Shown: piece by piece, positions 30,237-38,877 of the stretch | Numbering within the stretch: the first letter of the stretch is position 1 | How the letters are laid out: every line of letters begins with the position of its first letter | DNA from: Leptospira inadai serovar Lyme str. 10 | GTDB taxonomy: Bacteria > Spirochaetota > Leptospiria > Leptospirales > Leptospiraceae | Reading direction: 5' to 3' | Assembly (NCBI RefSeq): GCF_000243675.2 | Contig: NZ_AHMM02000017.1 | Coordinates: 719,001-783,000, forward strand | DNA length: 64,000 bases | Notes under the pieces: model-generated | The model's input: only the letters and a program-made list of their open reading frames with translations | What the model was told of the DNA's origin: nothing | Database searches by the model: none | Translations under genes and position numbers: made by a program

Positions 30237-31015
30237 CGGATGCCAAAACGGGAGCTCTTTTTTACTTCGAAGGGAGAATTTTATTCGCGAATCGCGGCCT
30301 AGTCGCCGACGCGCACTCTCATTATGCCGTTTCCATTTTGATCTCGATTTCCTTACCTTTTTTCATTCAGACGGAAAGCGGTGAAAGGAAATCGTATCAG
30401 GCGGTCGTGCTAGCTCCGAATTTTCACCATACTCTTCTTGCGCAGGAATCGGATATCATCGTAGTTCAATTCGATCCTCATAGCACCGACTATGCACCGA
30501 TCGCAGCCCGTTTCGGAAAATCAGGTATTCATGAAATACCGGATTCCGATCTAAACCATCTCATCGACGATTGTCGAAAATTATTGGAAGGAAAACTGGA
30601 TTGTTCCCGGGCTAAATCCTTATTCGAGGATATTCTTTCCGCAGTTGGAGCGGAAAAACCGACGAAAGTCTCTTTGGATCCGAGAATACTCTCCGCGACT
30701 AAAAGAATGAAAGCTTCCCTTCCCGGTTCCGTGTCGGTTCCGGAACTTGCTAAGGAATCCGGTTTTTCCGAGACGAGATTTATGCACTTATTCAAAGAGC
30801 AACTCGGACTACCCGTTAGGCAATACCAGCTTTGGCTCCGTCTCCAAGAGGCCGCCCACTTATTAAAGGAAGGAGGCAATTTAACCGAGGCGGCACATGC
30901 TGCGGGGTTTGCCGATCAGGCTCATCTGAGTAGAACCTTCAAAAAAATGTTCGGCGTGCAACCGTCCCGATTTCTAGGATCGAACAGTTCGGTTAAAGTT
31001 ACGTTCTGCGTTTAA
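30233..31015 (+). CDS. AraC-family transcription regulator
   Basis: The 260-residue protein has two C-terminal helix-turn-helix motifs (SVPELAKESGFSETRFMHLFKEQLGLPVRQYQ and NLTEAAHAAGFADQAHLSRTFKKMFGVQPS, parts cited). An N-terminal cupin-like region begins FYFEGRILFANRG and probably senses a small ligand. It is translationally coupled to the hydrolase gene, so it likely regulates it. Confidence 0.9.
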   Translation: MTDAKTGALFYFEGRILFANRGLVADAHSHYAVSILISISLPFFIQTESGERKSYQAVVLAPNFHHTLLAQESDIIVVQFDPHSTDYAPIAARFGKSGIHEIPDSDLNHLIDDCRKLLEGKLDCSRAKSLFEDILSAVGAEKPTKVSLDPRILSATKRMKASLPGSVSVPELAKESGFSETRFMHLFKEQLGLPVRQYQLWLRLQEAAHLLKEGGNLTEAAHAAGFADQAHLSRTFKKMFGVQPSRFLGSNSSVKVTFCV

Positions 31016-31020
31016 GCAAA

Positions 31021-31047
31021 ATCCGGAAGCGATCAGGACTTCCGGAT
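31021..31047 (-). terminator. Hairpin between convergent genes, terminator-like on minus strand
   Basis: A 9-bp perfect stem ATCCGGAAG/CTTCCGGAT has a 9-base loop, followed on the minus strand by TTTTG. The T tract is short, so efficiency is uncertain. It could end the Mpo1-like gene at 31071. Confidence 0.5.
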
Positions 31048-31070
31048 TCGCTCTTCGAAAGGGGAGATAT

Positions 31071-31607
31071 TTAATGCGCGGGACGGAAATCCTTAAGCTT
31101 TCCTTGAGCCGCCAACTCTTTGCGGACCGCTTCCTGAACATCTTTACGAAAACCTAATTCAAAAAAGACGTCCGCCACGACGAAGATCGGAGCGGAAACC
31201 ACCGCTTGGAATAGGTTATCGAAGAGGGCCGGGCGACTCTTTTCGAAAATAAAATGCCCGTAAAACTGCGCTCCCCAACCGATTAGCTGAGCTATTGCGA
31301 ATACCGTCCAAGCGGTCGAAGGTTCCAAAGATGCGGTCAAATAATGCGCGATCGTGAGTAAGGACCCGAATACGACTGCAGACGCTAAAGCGAAAATAAA
31401 ATCCAGGCTGAAATAATAAGCCAGTACGACCGCGGCAAATACGGTTGCAGCAGTGATATCGAAACCCCAGATCGAAAGCAGCGAAAATCTACATAGCACG
31501 AGAAACAACGTAAACGTAATCGTGGGAACACCTAAAACGTGTATCAGAATATTCCTTTTTTCCTGGTGATAGGCCGAATAAAAGACCATTTCTTTTGCAA
31601 ATCTCAT
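31071..31607 (-). CDS. Mpo1-like (DUF962) membrane protein
   Basis: The 178-residue protein starts FYSAYHQEKRNILIHVLGVP and later has WGAQFYGHFIFEKSRPAL, the histidine-rich pattern of the Mpo1/YGL010w family. Yeast Mpo1 is an iron-dependent dioxygenase of 2-hydroxy fatty acids in phytosphingosine breakdown. Four or so membrane helices lie between the histidine motifs. A bacterial role in lipid alpha-oxidation is inferred only from the family. It is a single gene. Confidence 0.82.
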   Translation of the reverse strand: MRFAKEMVFYSAYHQEKRNILIHVLGVPTITFTLFLVLCRFSLLSIWGFDITAATVFAAVVLAYYFSLDFIFALASAVVFGSLLTIAHYLTASLEPSTAWTVFAIAQLIGWGAQFYGHFIFEKSRPALFDNLFQAVVSAPIFVVADVFFELGFRKDVQEAVRKELAAQGKLKDFRPAH

Positions 31608-31750
31608 AATAAGACTCCTTACGAAGATGATCGAAGTATAGTCTGATCGAACGGATACGACTTGAACGAATCTGCCGTTTTAATAAAAAAATCCATTGCA
31701 GAATACTTGTTCGAAATAAAAATTCAAAATACGACGAGAAGGTTTCGATT

Positions 31751-31930
31751 ATGCCCTATGTGAACGTAAAAGTCGCCGGTCCTTTAACGAAGGAGCAAAA
31801 ACAAACGATCGTAAAGGAATTTACGGAAACGTTACGGAAGGTGGCCGCTAAACCACCTGAATCGACCTATATAGTTATCGACGAGGTCTCTCGAGAAGAC
31901 TGGGCCGCAGGCGGCAAGCTACTCGAGTAG
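31751..31930 (+). CDS. 4-oxalocrotonate tautomerase family protein
   Basis: A 59-residue protein starting MPYVNVKVAGPLTKEQKQ. The Pro immediately after Met is the catalytic base of this family, freed by Met removal. VIDEVSREDWAAGGKLL matches the C-terminal part of small tautomerases, which are usually about 60 residues. It has an AGAAGG ribosome site and ends two bases before the YdcF-like gene, so the two share a transcript. The substrate is unknown. Confidence 0.85.
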   Translation: MPYVNVKVAGPLTKEQKQTIVKEFTETLRKVAAKPPESTYIVIDEVSREDWAAGGKLLE

Positions 31931-31932
31931 AA

Positions 31933-32751
31933 ATGGATACCCTTTTTTTTATTCTCTCCAAGCTTGCCGGAATCTTTCTTTTTCCCTTACCCGTTTGTCT
32001 GTTCTTGGTATTTATCGCCGGCTTACGTTTACCGAAGAAAAAGCAAAAACTTTCGGTTTGTCTTCCCCTAATCGTTTTATGGATCTGTTCCACCGATTCT
32101 TTCTCCCAATGGTTAGTGACTGGTTTGGAAGAAAAGCATCCACCCGTAGCAATCAAGACTCTTCCGACGGCTGATGCGATCGTTGTACTCGGAGGAGCGA
32201 TCGATAATTTAGCGCTTTATGGAGATCGACCACAATTGGGTTCCGCGGCGGAAAGAATGACCGATGCGGTGATTCTTTATCGGGAACATAAGGCACCTAA
32301 AATCGTTTTCACGGGAGGGTCGGGACATCTACTGTTTCAAGCTCGAAAGGAATCCGAGGCTGCCGAGATCTTCCTAAATTCTTTAGGCGTCCCTAAATCC
32401 GCGTTAGTACTCGAAAGTGAAAGTCGCAACACCAAAGAAAATGCCGAGTTTACTGCCGAGATCTTTCGCAAAAGAGGTTGGAAATCCATGATCTTAATCA
32501 CTTCCGCATTTCATATGGAAAGATCCCTCCGTGTTTTCGGAAAAACCGGCCTAAACGTGATTCCCTGGCCCACGGATTATTCTTCGCAAGTCAAGGTTTT
32601 GACCCTCGATTCTTTCGTTCCTTCGGCTCACACTCTCTCCACTACGAGCACGGTATGGAAAGAGAGGATCGGATTGCTCGTTTACGAGGCGAGAGATCGT
32701 ATTTCCACTTTTCTTCCCCTCCGGCTGGTGTTTCCTTGGTCTAAGGACTAG
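31933..32751 (+). CDS. YdcF/DUF218-family membrane protein
   Basis: The 272-residue protein has two N-terminal membrane segments (residues about 3-27 and 40-58), then the DUF218 domain. VVLGGAIDN, VFTGGSGH, LESESRNTKENAEF and ITSAFHMERSL are its conserved steps. Members such as SanA and ElyC affect cell-envelope integrity and lipid carrier metabolism. It lies 15 bases before ccmE. Confidence 0.85.
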   Translation: MDTLFFILSKLAGIFLFPLPVCLFLVFIAGLRLPKKKQKLSVCLPLIVLWICSTDSFSQWLVTGLEEKHPPVAIKTLPTADAIVVLGGAIDNLALYGDRPQLGSAAERMTDAVILYREHKAPKIVFTGGSGHLLFQARKESEAAEIFLNSLGVPKSALVLESESRNTKENAEFTAEIFRKRGWKSMILITSAFHMERSLRVFGKTGLNVIPWPTDYSSQVKVLTLDSFVPSAHTLSTTSTVWKERIGLLVYEARDRISTFLPLRLVFPWSKD

Positions 32752-32766
32752 ACTTAGTTTGAACAG

Positions 32767-33180
32767 ATGAACGTAAAATTCGTAATCCTCGCCGGAACCA
32801 TCGCTCTTTCATTGGGAGCCATCGCATTTTTTTCCTCTAAGGAGACTTCTTACATTCTCCTAGACGCCTCCGAACTCGCCGCTCACCCGTCCAATTATGA
32901 TTCCGACGAACTACTAAGGGTTCGCGGATTCGTCAAACCAGGCACGGTGATTCGAGAAGGGAAAACCGCCAAGTTCGTACTTCAACTTAACGATCAGGAA
33001 GTTCCGGTTTTCTTTACGGGTGCGACCCTTTTACCGGACGCCTTTAAAGAAGGTACCCGCGCAAGAGTGGACGGGGTTTGGAAAAATGGAGTCTTAGTGG
33101 CGGATCGAGTGGAAGCGAAATGCGCCTCCAAATACGAAGCGGGATATTCCGATAAAGAAGCTTCCGCAGAAGAATACTAA
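32767..33180 (+). CDS. ccmE: Cytochrome c maturation haem chaperone CcmE, CxxxY type
   Basis: The 137-residue protein has one N-terminal membrane anchor and the OB-fold of CcmE (LLRVRGFVKPGTV, FVLQLNDQEVPVFFTG). CcmE holds haem covalently and passes it to CcmF. The usual haem-binding HxxxY is replaced by Cys119-Ala-Ser-Lys-Tyr123, the CxxxY variant known from some archaea and sulfate reducers. It is followed by ccmF after 10 bases. ccmA, B, C and D are not in the window. Confidence 0.88.
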   Translation: MNVKFVILAGTIALSLGAIAFFSSKETSYILLDASELAAHPSNYDSDELLRVRGFVKPGTVIREGKTAKFVLQLNDQEVPVFFTGATLLPDAFKEGTRARVDGVWKNGVLVADRVEAKCASKYEAGYSDKEASAEEY

Positions 33181-33190
33181 GCGGGAAATC

Positions 33191-35374
33191 ATGAACGACT
33201 TCGGAGCGCTTTGCCTCATCACCTCCTTTTCCCTTCTAATTTTCTCCATCGTCCAGACTTCCTACGGAATTTTTCGGAACGATCCGCATGGGATCGAATT
33301 AGGTCGATATACCTTAATGGCGAATTTTGGAGTCGTCTTACTCGCCTTCCTCGTGTTAGTCGTCCAACTTGTCCGTACCGATCTGAATAATTATTATGTT
33401 GTAATGCATTCGAGCGAGCATTTACCTCTCTTCTACAAGATGACTTCCGTTTGGTCGGGTTCGTCCGGGTCGCTATTGTTCTGGAATCTTCTCCTTTCCT
33501 TTTTCACTTTTATCGTACTATGGCAAACCCGGCACCTTGTGAATGATCGAGTTCCGGTGATGAATTTAAGCCTGAGCGTAATTGCCTGTTTTTTCTCCTT
33601 TCTTGCGATCTTCTTTCCCGATGCACAACCCTTCCGAGAATTTCAACCCGCCGCAGTCGCAGGTAGAGGTCTCAATCCTTTGCTACAACATTGGGCGATG
33701 ATCATACATCCTCCGATTTTATACGTGGGTTACGTAAGCTTTGCGATTCCATTCTCGATCGCGACCTCGGCGCTAATTACCGGCAAGCTTTCGGAAAATT
33801 GGTTTCGTTTCGTCCGTCGTTGGAGTATTTTCTCCTGGTTTTTTCTAGGAACCGGAATCCTGCTGGGTTCAAAATGGGCGTACGAAGAGTTGGGCTGGGG
33901 AGGATATTGGGCCTGGGATCCGGTCGAAAATGCCAGTCTGATGCCCTGGCTACTATCCACGGCCTTCCTGCATTCCATGATCATCCAGGAACGTAGAGGA
34001 ATGTTAAAATTTTGGAATATGTTTTTGATTATTCTAGCGTTTCACTTTTGCCTACTCGGGACATGGATCACTCGAAGCGGAGTATTGGAAGGACCTCATT
34101 CCTTCTCAAAATCCACGATCGGAACCCCTTTCATTATATACATAGGATTAAGCTTTTCGGTATATATTGGATTCCTAATTTACAGAAGAGGCAAGCTTGT
34201 TCCGGAACGGAATCTGGAAGCGATGACTTCGAAAGAAGGAAGCTTTCTCCTGAATAATTTTTTGTTAGTCATCGCGACATTATCGATCCTATTAGGCGTT
34301 TTCTCCCCGCTTCTATACGGGAGAGAATTCAAGGCGCCCTGGTTCAATTCATGGGGAGTTCCTTCCGGAATTTTATTACTCTTATTAATGGGCTCCGCTC
34401 CCCTTTTAGCCTGGCGCAAAGGCGCCGACAAAATATTTTTTACGACTCTATTTAAGCCTCTGATTGCGGGAATACTCGGGGCCGGAGCTTATATATTCTA
34501 TTATTCCCGCAATTATTCGATCAGCGATTATAGCCTAGGAGATGTGCTAGGGGAAGTGTATAGTGTTCTTACGATAGGCTTGGGCGTATTTACCATCGCG
34601 GGCATCGCTCAAGAATATCATAAAGGCATTATGGCCCGTAAGGCTTCTTATCCCAAGGAGGGATATTTAACGGCCGGCGTACGAATGCTCTTGAAGAATA
34701 AGAGACGCTACGGAGGATATCTAGTCCATCTTTCGATGGTCATCCTATTCATAGGTCTTGCGGGAAACGCATTCAAACAGAATACCTCCGTTAAATTCTT
34801 TTATTTTCTGGAGCTCCCTCGCGCTAACGAGATCGTTTACTCCAGTCAAGATACCGCCGTGCTCGGCGATTATATCATAGCGGCAAGCAGCCTTAAAATC
34901 AAACCGATCATCAACGGGGATCCTTCGGAAGGAATCAGTCATAGAAACGTCATCGTGTCCCATGAAGCGACATTCGAGGTAAAGCGGCAGCTAAAAGAAT
35001 TCGCTACGATGGTAACCGAAAGGAGGTTCTATCCTCAAATTTCGCATCTGAGCGGAGATTTCGAAACTCATATTCCTACCAGCGAACCTTCGATCGCTTC
35101 GACTCCTAAAGAAGATCTTTATATACAATTGGGTGCGATCGAGCACGCCGATCTTTCGGACGAAAATCCGGATTTGCCTAGGTTGTTTATGAACTTCTTT
35201 TTTACGAGAGATTCGAACATCAAGTCGGAACAGTATCTTAGATTTCCCCGGCAAATCGTCGCGAACCTGGAAGTTTGGATCAATCCTATGGTAAAATTCA
35301 TTTGGGCTGGTTCTTTACTGTTCTTTCTCTCCGGACTTTTGATACTGCTACCGATCGGAGAAAATCGGCTATGA
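33191..35374 (+). CDS. ccmF: Cytochrome c haem lyase subunit CcmF
   Basis: A 727-residue polytopic membrane protein. It has the tryptophan-rich WWD-type motif at residues 235-254 (GWGGYWAWDPVENASLMPWL) and the HWAMIIHPPILYVGYV segment with conserved histidine. LLGTWITRSGVLEGPHSF carries another family-specific His region. CcmF with CcmH joins haem to apocytochrome c outside the cytoplasmic membrane. It overlaps ccmH by four bases (ATGA). Length is somewhat longer than E. coli CcmF. Confidence 0.95.
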   Translation: MNDFGALCLITSFSLLIFSIVQTSYGIFRNDPHGIELGRYTLMANFGVVLLAFLVLVVQLVRTDLNNYYVVMHSSEHLPLFYKMTSVWSGSSGSLLFWNLLLSFFTFIVLWQTRHLVNDRVPVMNLSLSVIACFFSFLAIFFPDAQPFREFQPAAVAGRGLNPLLQHWAMIIHPPILYVGYVSFAIPFSIATSALITGKLSENWFRFVRRWSIFSWFFLGTGILLGSKWAYEELGWGGYWAWDPVENASLMPWLLSTAFLHSMIIQERRGMLKFWNMFLIILAFHFCLLGTWITRSGVLEGPHSFSKSTIGTPFIIYIGLSFSVYIGFLIYRRGKLVPERNLEAMTSKEGSFLLNNFLLVIATLSILLGVFSPLLYGREFKAPWFNSWGVPSGILLLLLMGSAPLLAWRKGADKIFFTTLFKPLIAGILGAGAYIFYYSRNYSISDYSLGDVLGEVYSVLTIGLGVFTIAGIAQEYHKGIMARKASYPKEGYLTAGVRMLLKNKRRYGGYLVHLSMVILFIGLAGNAFKQNTSVKFFYFLELPRANEIVYSSQDTAVLGDYIIAASSLKIKPIINGDPSEGISHRNVIVSHEATFEVKRQLKEFATMVTERRFYPQISHLSGDFETHIPTSEPSIASTPKEDLYIQLGAIEHADLSDENPDLPRLFMNFFFTRDSNIKSEQYLRFPRQIVANLEVWINPMVKFIWAGSLLFFLSGLLILLPIGENRL

Positions 35375-35922
35375 GACTCGTTTCGATTCCGATCGTTTTT
35401 TTACTCGGTGGAGTCCTGTTTGCGGAATCCACTTTTACGAATCTGACGAGCCCGGAGGAAATTCGGACGTTTCACGACGTGACGAATCGGATTCGATGCA
35501 TTTGTATTCCTTCCATCGCCATAAAAAGTTGTTCGTTTAATAATTGTACGGTTTCGGCAAAACTGAAGGTCTTCATCGAAAATCGGATCCGCAGCGGCGA
35601 AAGCGCCGATACGATCGTGGACAAAATGGTGAAAGGGTTCGGACCGGATGCCGTAAAGGATCCGGTCATTGCCAAGTTTATCGAAACCGGAAACACCGGG
35701 ATGGCACAAAGCGTCGTCTACGGATTCGGGCCGGATATTTTGGCAAAACCGGATTCGACCTGGATCGATGTCAGCATTGCCATGACGGGAGCGCTAGGCA
35801 TTCTTCTAATCATTCTCTATTTAAAAAGAAGAATGGCACCGAACTCGATCTCGACTACGGATGCGAACGAAGATGCGGCCTTTCATAAATATCTTTCCGA
35901 AATCGAGGAGAAGCAAAAGTAA
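35371..35922 (+). CDS. ccmH: Cytochrome c maturation protein CcmH-like, variant cysteine motif
   Basis: The 183-residue protein has a signal (MRLVSIPIVFLLGGVLFAES), a three-helix CcmH domain and a C-terminal membrane helix (about 129-151). Classical CcmH has LRCxxC. Here the sequence is IRCICIPSIAIKSCSFNNC with Cys43, Cys45, Cys54 and Cys59, so the first pair is CxC. It still probably reduces apocytochrome thiols. The ATG at 35371 overlaps the ccmF stop; a longer upstream frame lies inside ccmF. Confidence 0.8.
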   Translation: MRLVSIPIVFLLGGVLFAESTFTNLTSPEEIRTFHDVTNRIRCICIPSIAIKSCSFNNCTVSAKLKVFIENRIRSGESADTIVDKMVKGFGPDAVKDPVIAKFIETGNTGMAQSVVYGFGPDILAKPDSTWIDVSIAMTGALGILLIILYLKRRMAPNSISTTDANEDAAFHKYLSEIEEKQK

Positions 35923-36339
35923 ATGGATTTTCTACTGATCTTCTTTTATATACTTCTCTCCTCCTTGGTTTTGGCTCCGTTTTTATATGTACGATTTGCA
36001 AAGCCCGGCCAAGATCTGGAGTTGGAAACGGAAAGGCGGGAGTTGGTCAATAGGCGAGAAGTCTTATTGGAAAACTTAAAGGATTTGAAAATCGAATTCG
36101 ATACCGGCAAGTTGACCGATCCCGAATTCAAATCCATTTCCTCCGGGATAGTGCACGAACTAGAAGAGCAGGATCGGGAAATCAAGGAATGGAGCACGCG
36201 AAAACACGTCGATATCGATCGGCAACCGGTCGCTTCAAACCAGGTTCCAGCGCAGAAATACTGTCACCAATGCGGTTTTAAAATCGAATTGGTCGGTGCT
36301 AAATTCTGTCCGGAATGCGGCACGCGCCTCATGGTGTGA
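35923..36339 (+). CDS. CcmI-like protein with C-terminal zinc ribbon
   Basis: The 138-residue protein has one N-terminal membrane helix, a coiled-coil charged middle (residues 30-95, LETERRELVNRREVLLENLK) and a C-terminal zinc ribbon with Cys114, Cys117, Cys129 and Cys132. It follows ccmH directly, and the N-terminal half resembles the CcmI membrane-helix and coiled-coil part. It lacks TPRs. A role as the apocytochrome-presenting part of the Ccm complex is inferred from position only. Confidence 0.65.
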   Translation: MDFLLIFFYILLSSLVLAPFLYVRFAKPGQDLELETERRELVNRREVLLENLKDLKIEFDTGKLTDPEFKSISSGIVHELEEQDREIKEWSTRKHVDIDRQPVASNQVPAQKYCHQCGFKIELVGAKFCPECGTRLMV

Positions 36340-36484
36340 GCGCAATATTCCGGCCGTTTTCAAAACCGAATTCGGATGCGGAGGATAGGAATTAAATCGA
36401 TTTTTTCCCCAGAGGAAATTTAAGAATTCCCTATAAACCGAATTCGTGAAGAATCGATTCTCCGCAGGACTCTATTACAATCAT

Positions 36485-37153
36485 TTAATAAACTAGAGTG
36501 ATCCTATAATCCCAGGATTTGTTTCCCGATTTTTCTATCGTATCCGATAATGGGAGTCTATAGCTTAAGCGACCCAGATTCACTTCTCCGCGGTTGGAAG
36601 TGCAGATCGAAGTAATCGGGAAATTTACGCGGAAATGCATCGAGCTAGTCCTGATTAATCGTAGAGTCTCGCTAAACACCTTCTTTTCCCCGTCCATTTG
36701 CATAGAATCCGGGGAACGAGTAACGGAAGGAAATTCGCGTTTAATATAGATGGTCCTGGCTTTTTCCTTCTTGATCTGAACGTTTCCGATCAAAATTCCT
36801 TCGATCTGAGTTATATCCGAAAATTCGACCTTATACGTCACTTTCGCCTTTTCCCGGAATACGCCGGGCTCGGCTTCGGGACTTTCCAACTTTTGGAAAG
36901 TATAATCTTTTAGTACGACGCTTTTGGAAAAAAAGCCCTTATTCAAACGGCTTAGAATCTCTTCCCGACGAGTCGGAAGAAATTTTATCAAAGATTCGTC
37001 CGACTTCTTTTTAGTGGGAACGACGTAGGTGACCTCAAGGGTGCCGGAAAGATCCGGATTGATTGTAAGGATTTCTTCATAATCGAAACAGCCCGTAAAC
37101 AGAAGGCAGAAGATCGGAAGGAACCGTTTTAAGGGAAGTTTTCCCAAAGTCAT
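36485..37153 (-). CDS. Hypothetical lipoprotein
   Basis: A 222-residue predicted lipoprotein: the signal MTLGKLPLKRFLPIFCLLFTGC ends at Cys22. The mature part is beta-rich with paired strands (ILTINPDLSGTLEVTYVVP) typical of leptospiral lipoproteins, and no domain was recognised. The open frame continues 36 codons upstream, but that extension is encoded by the end of the MITE-like repeat copy B, so 37153 is the better start. Confidence 0.65.
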   Translation of the reverse strand: MTLGKLPLKRFLPIFCLLFTGCFDYEEILTINPDLSGTLEVTYVVPTKKKSDESLIKFLPTRREEILSRLNKGFFSKSVVLKDYTFQKLESPEAEPGVFREKAKVTYKVEFSDITQIEGILIGNVQIKKEKARTIYIKREFPSVTRSPDSMQMDGEKKVFSETLRLIRTSSMHFRVNFPITSICTSNRGEVNLGRLSYRLPLSDTIEKSGNKSWDYRITLVY

Positions 37154-37206
37154 ACCATCATTCGGGAGGAGAGTGCGGATTCCGTCAACGGGAAAAGACT
37201 GCAAAT

Positions 37207-37371
37207 CAGAGGACGGAAGACAGAGGACTGAGGACAGAACATCGATGAGTTGCGATTCCATGTTCTGTGGGGAAGATTCATACCTTTACTTCTGTAACTT
37301 TTCCAACGTCTAGCAACTTCTGTCTAGCGTGAGCAAAGCGAACGCGTCTGTCTTCTGACCCCTGTCTTCTG
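37207..37371 (-). mobile_element. MITE-like dispersed repeat, copy B
   Basis: A 165-base element inverted relative to copy A (6678-6851). Its plus-strand left end CAGAGGACGGAAGACAGAGG is identical to the left end of copy A, and its right end CCTGTCTTCTG is a degenerate inverted version. The core 37297-37348 matches copy A at 50 of 52 bases. It lies between the hypothetical lipoprotein and amt. Confidence 0.7.
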
Positions 37372-37425
37372 AAAGCGAACGCGAAGCCCGGAGCAGCGTG
37401 ACCCGGAACGAAGTGAAGGGGGCCG

Positions 37426-37459
37426 CCCCCGTAGAGCAAATACGGGGGTTTTCGTTTTT
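37426..37459 (+). terminator. Plus-strand terminator-like hairpin next to MITE copy B
   Basis: An 8-bp perfect stem CCCCCGTA/TACGGGGG has a 7-base loop and is followed by TTTTCGTTTTT. The T tract belongs to the plus strand, where no gene lies upstream closer than 36339. It ends four bases before the amt stop codon. It may act against read-through of the repeat element. Confidence 0.6.
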
Positions 37460-37462
37460 AGA

Positions 37463-38824
37463 TTATTTAGAAATAGGGTACGCCTCGTTACCGTGCTCGA
37501 GAATATCCAAACCTTGAATTTCTTCGTCCTCGGAGACTCGGAGACCGATCGTATATTTCAGGGCAAGGAAGAGCAAAGAGGAAGCTCCAAAAGCCCAGAC
37601 GAAAGCCATAAGAGCTCCGGTGAATTGCACGATCACAGGATCGAATCCGCCGCCGAAAAAGAATCCGTTAATTCCGCCGTAAGCTTCCTCGGCAAACAAA
37701 CCGGCTGCAATCGTTCCCCACACCCCGCAAACTCCATGAACGGAAACCGCACCGACCGGATCGTCGATTTTGATTTTATCGAAAAATAGAACGCTGAATA
37801 CGACTAATACGCCTGCGACCAAACCGATGATTACTGCGGAAGAAATGCTGACATTCGCGCAAGGAGAAGTGATCGCCACGAGACCGGCGAGCGCGCCGTT
37901 TAAGGTTAATCCTATATCAGGCTTCTTGAAAACGACCCAAGTCGTGGTCATGGCCGCGATCGCACCTGCAGCAGCCGCAAAGTTTGTGGTAACCGCGATG
38001 ATGGCAAAGAGTCCGCCGGTAACCGAAGTGGTAGAGCCCGGATTGAATCCGAACCAACCCAACCATAAAACAAATACGCCTAACGCGGCAATAGTCATAT
38101 TATGTCCTAGAATCGGGACAACCTTTCCGTCTTGGTATTTCCCGATACGAGGACCGAGAACGAGAGCACCGGCGAGACCCGCCCAACCACCGACGGAGTG
38201 AACTACGGTAGAACCCGCAAAATCGATAAAGCCTTTACCTTCCAGATATCCTTTATTCAAACCGAATAAGCCGGCCCAAGCGGTCGAACCGAAAACCGGA
38301 TAAATCACCGCCGATATAACGATGGAAAAGATGACATACGCAATGAACTTAGTCCGCTCAGCCATGGCTCCGGAAACGATGGTCGCGGCAGTTCCTGCGA
38401 ACACTAATTGAAAGATAAAGAATGTGAAACTGCCGGCATCCGGTTTGCCTCCTTTAACGATCAGTCCGTCCGCAATCCCCGGCACTCCGATTCCGAAACC
38501 GGCAAGAAGCTGAGGTCCGAACATGATGGAAAATCCGACCAGCCAATAAGCGAGAGAACCTAATGCAAAATCCATGAAGTTCTTCATAAGAATATTTACC
38601 GTGTTCTTCGCACGAGTGAATCCGGCTTCGACCAACGCAAACCCGGCCTGCATAAAGTAAACGAGGAATGCGGCGATGGCGGTCCACAGCCAGTTTGTCT
38701 CCGTTCTGAGTGTCGTGATCATTGTGTTTAGCGCTGCATTATCCGGTGGAGCGGCTTGAGCGGTTCCTTCCGCCCAAATTCCGCTCGCGGAAAGCGCGAG
38801 TATTAGTATTGCCATTATGCGCAT
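37463..38824 (-). CDS. amt: Ammonium transporter
   Basis: A 453-residue Amt protein with a signal-like first segment and eleven or so membrane helices. FGFNPGSTTSV and FAGSTVVHSVGGWAGLAGALVLGP (central His of the pore), with the second pore His in SVHGVCGVWGTIAAGLF, are characteristic. The transporter imports ammonium for assimilation. No glnK/PII gene follows. It lies 53 bases downstream of a GAF/SpoIIE/TPR phosphatase gene on the same strand, behind a GGAG ribosome site. Confidence 0.93.
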   Translation of the reverse strand: MRIMAILILALSASGIWAEGTAQAAPPDNAALNTMITTLRTETNWLWTAIAAFLVYFMQAGFALVEAGFTRAKNTVNILMKNFMDFALGSLAYWLVGFSIMFGPQLLAGFGIGVPGIADGLIVKGGKPDAGSFTFFIFQLVFAGTAATIVSGAMAERTKFIAYVIFSIVISAVIYPVFGSTAWAGLFGLNKGYLEGKGFIDFAGSTVVHSVGGWAGLAGALVLGPRIGKYQDGKVVPILGHNMTIAALGVFVLWLGWFGFNPGSTTSVTGGLFAIIAVTTNFAAAAGAIAAMTTTWVVFKKPDIGLTLNGALAGLVAITSPCANVSISSAVIIGLVAGVLVVFSVLFFDKIKIDDPVGAVSVHGVCGVWGTIAAGLFAEEAYGGINGFFFGGGFDPVIVQFTGALMAFVWAFGASSLLFLALKYTIGLRVSEDEEIQGLDILEHGNEAYPISK

Positions 38825-38877
38825 ATTGTTTTAAGTCTCCTTTTTCTCTCTAAAAATCATTTCTATCGGCACTTCGA

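Noticed and set aside
37154..37261. Upstream extension of the 36485-37153 lipoprotein frame
   Set aside because: The added residues are encoded by the end of MITE copy B, and the lipoprotein signal starts at 37153.
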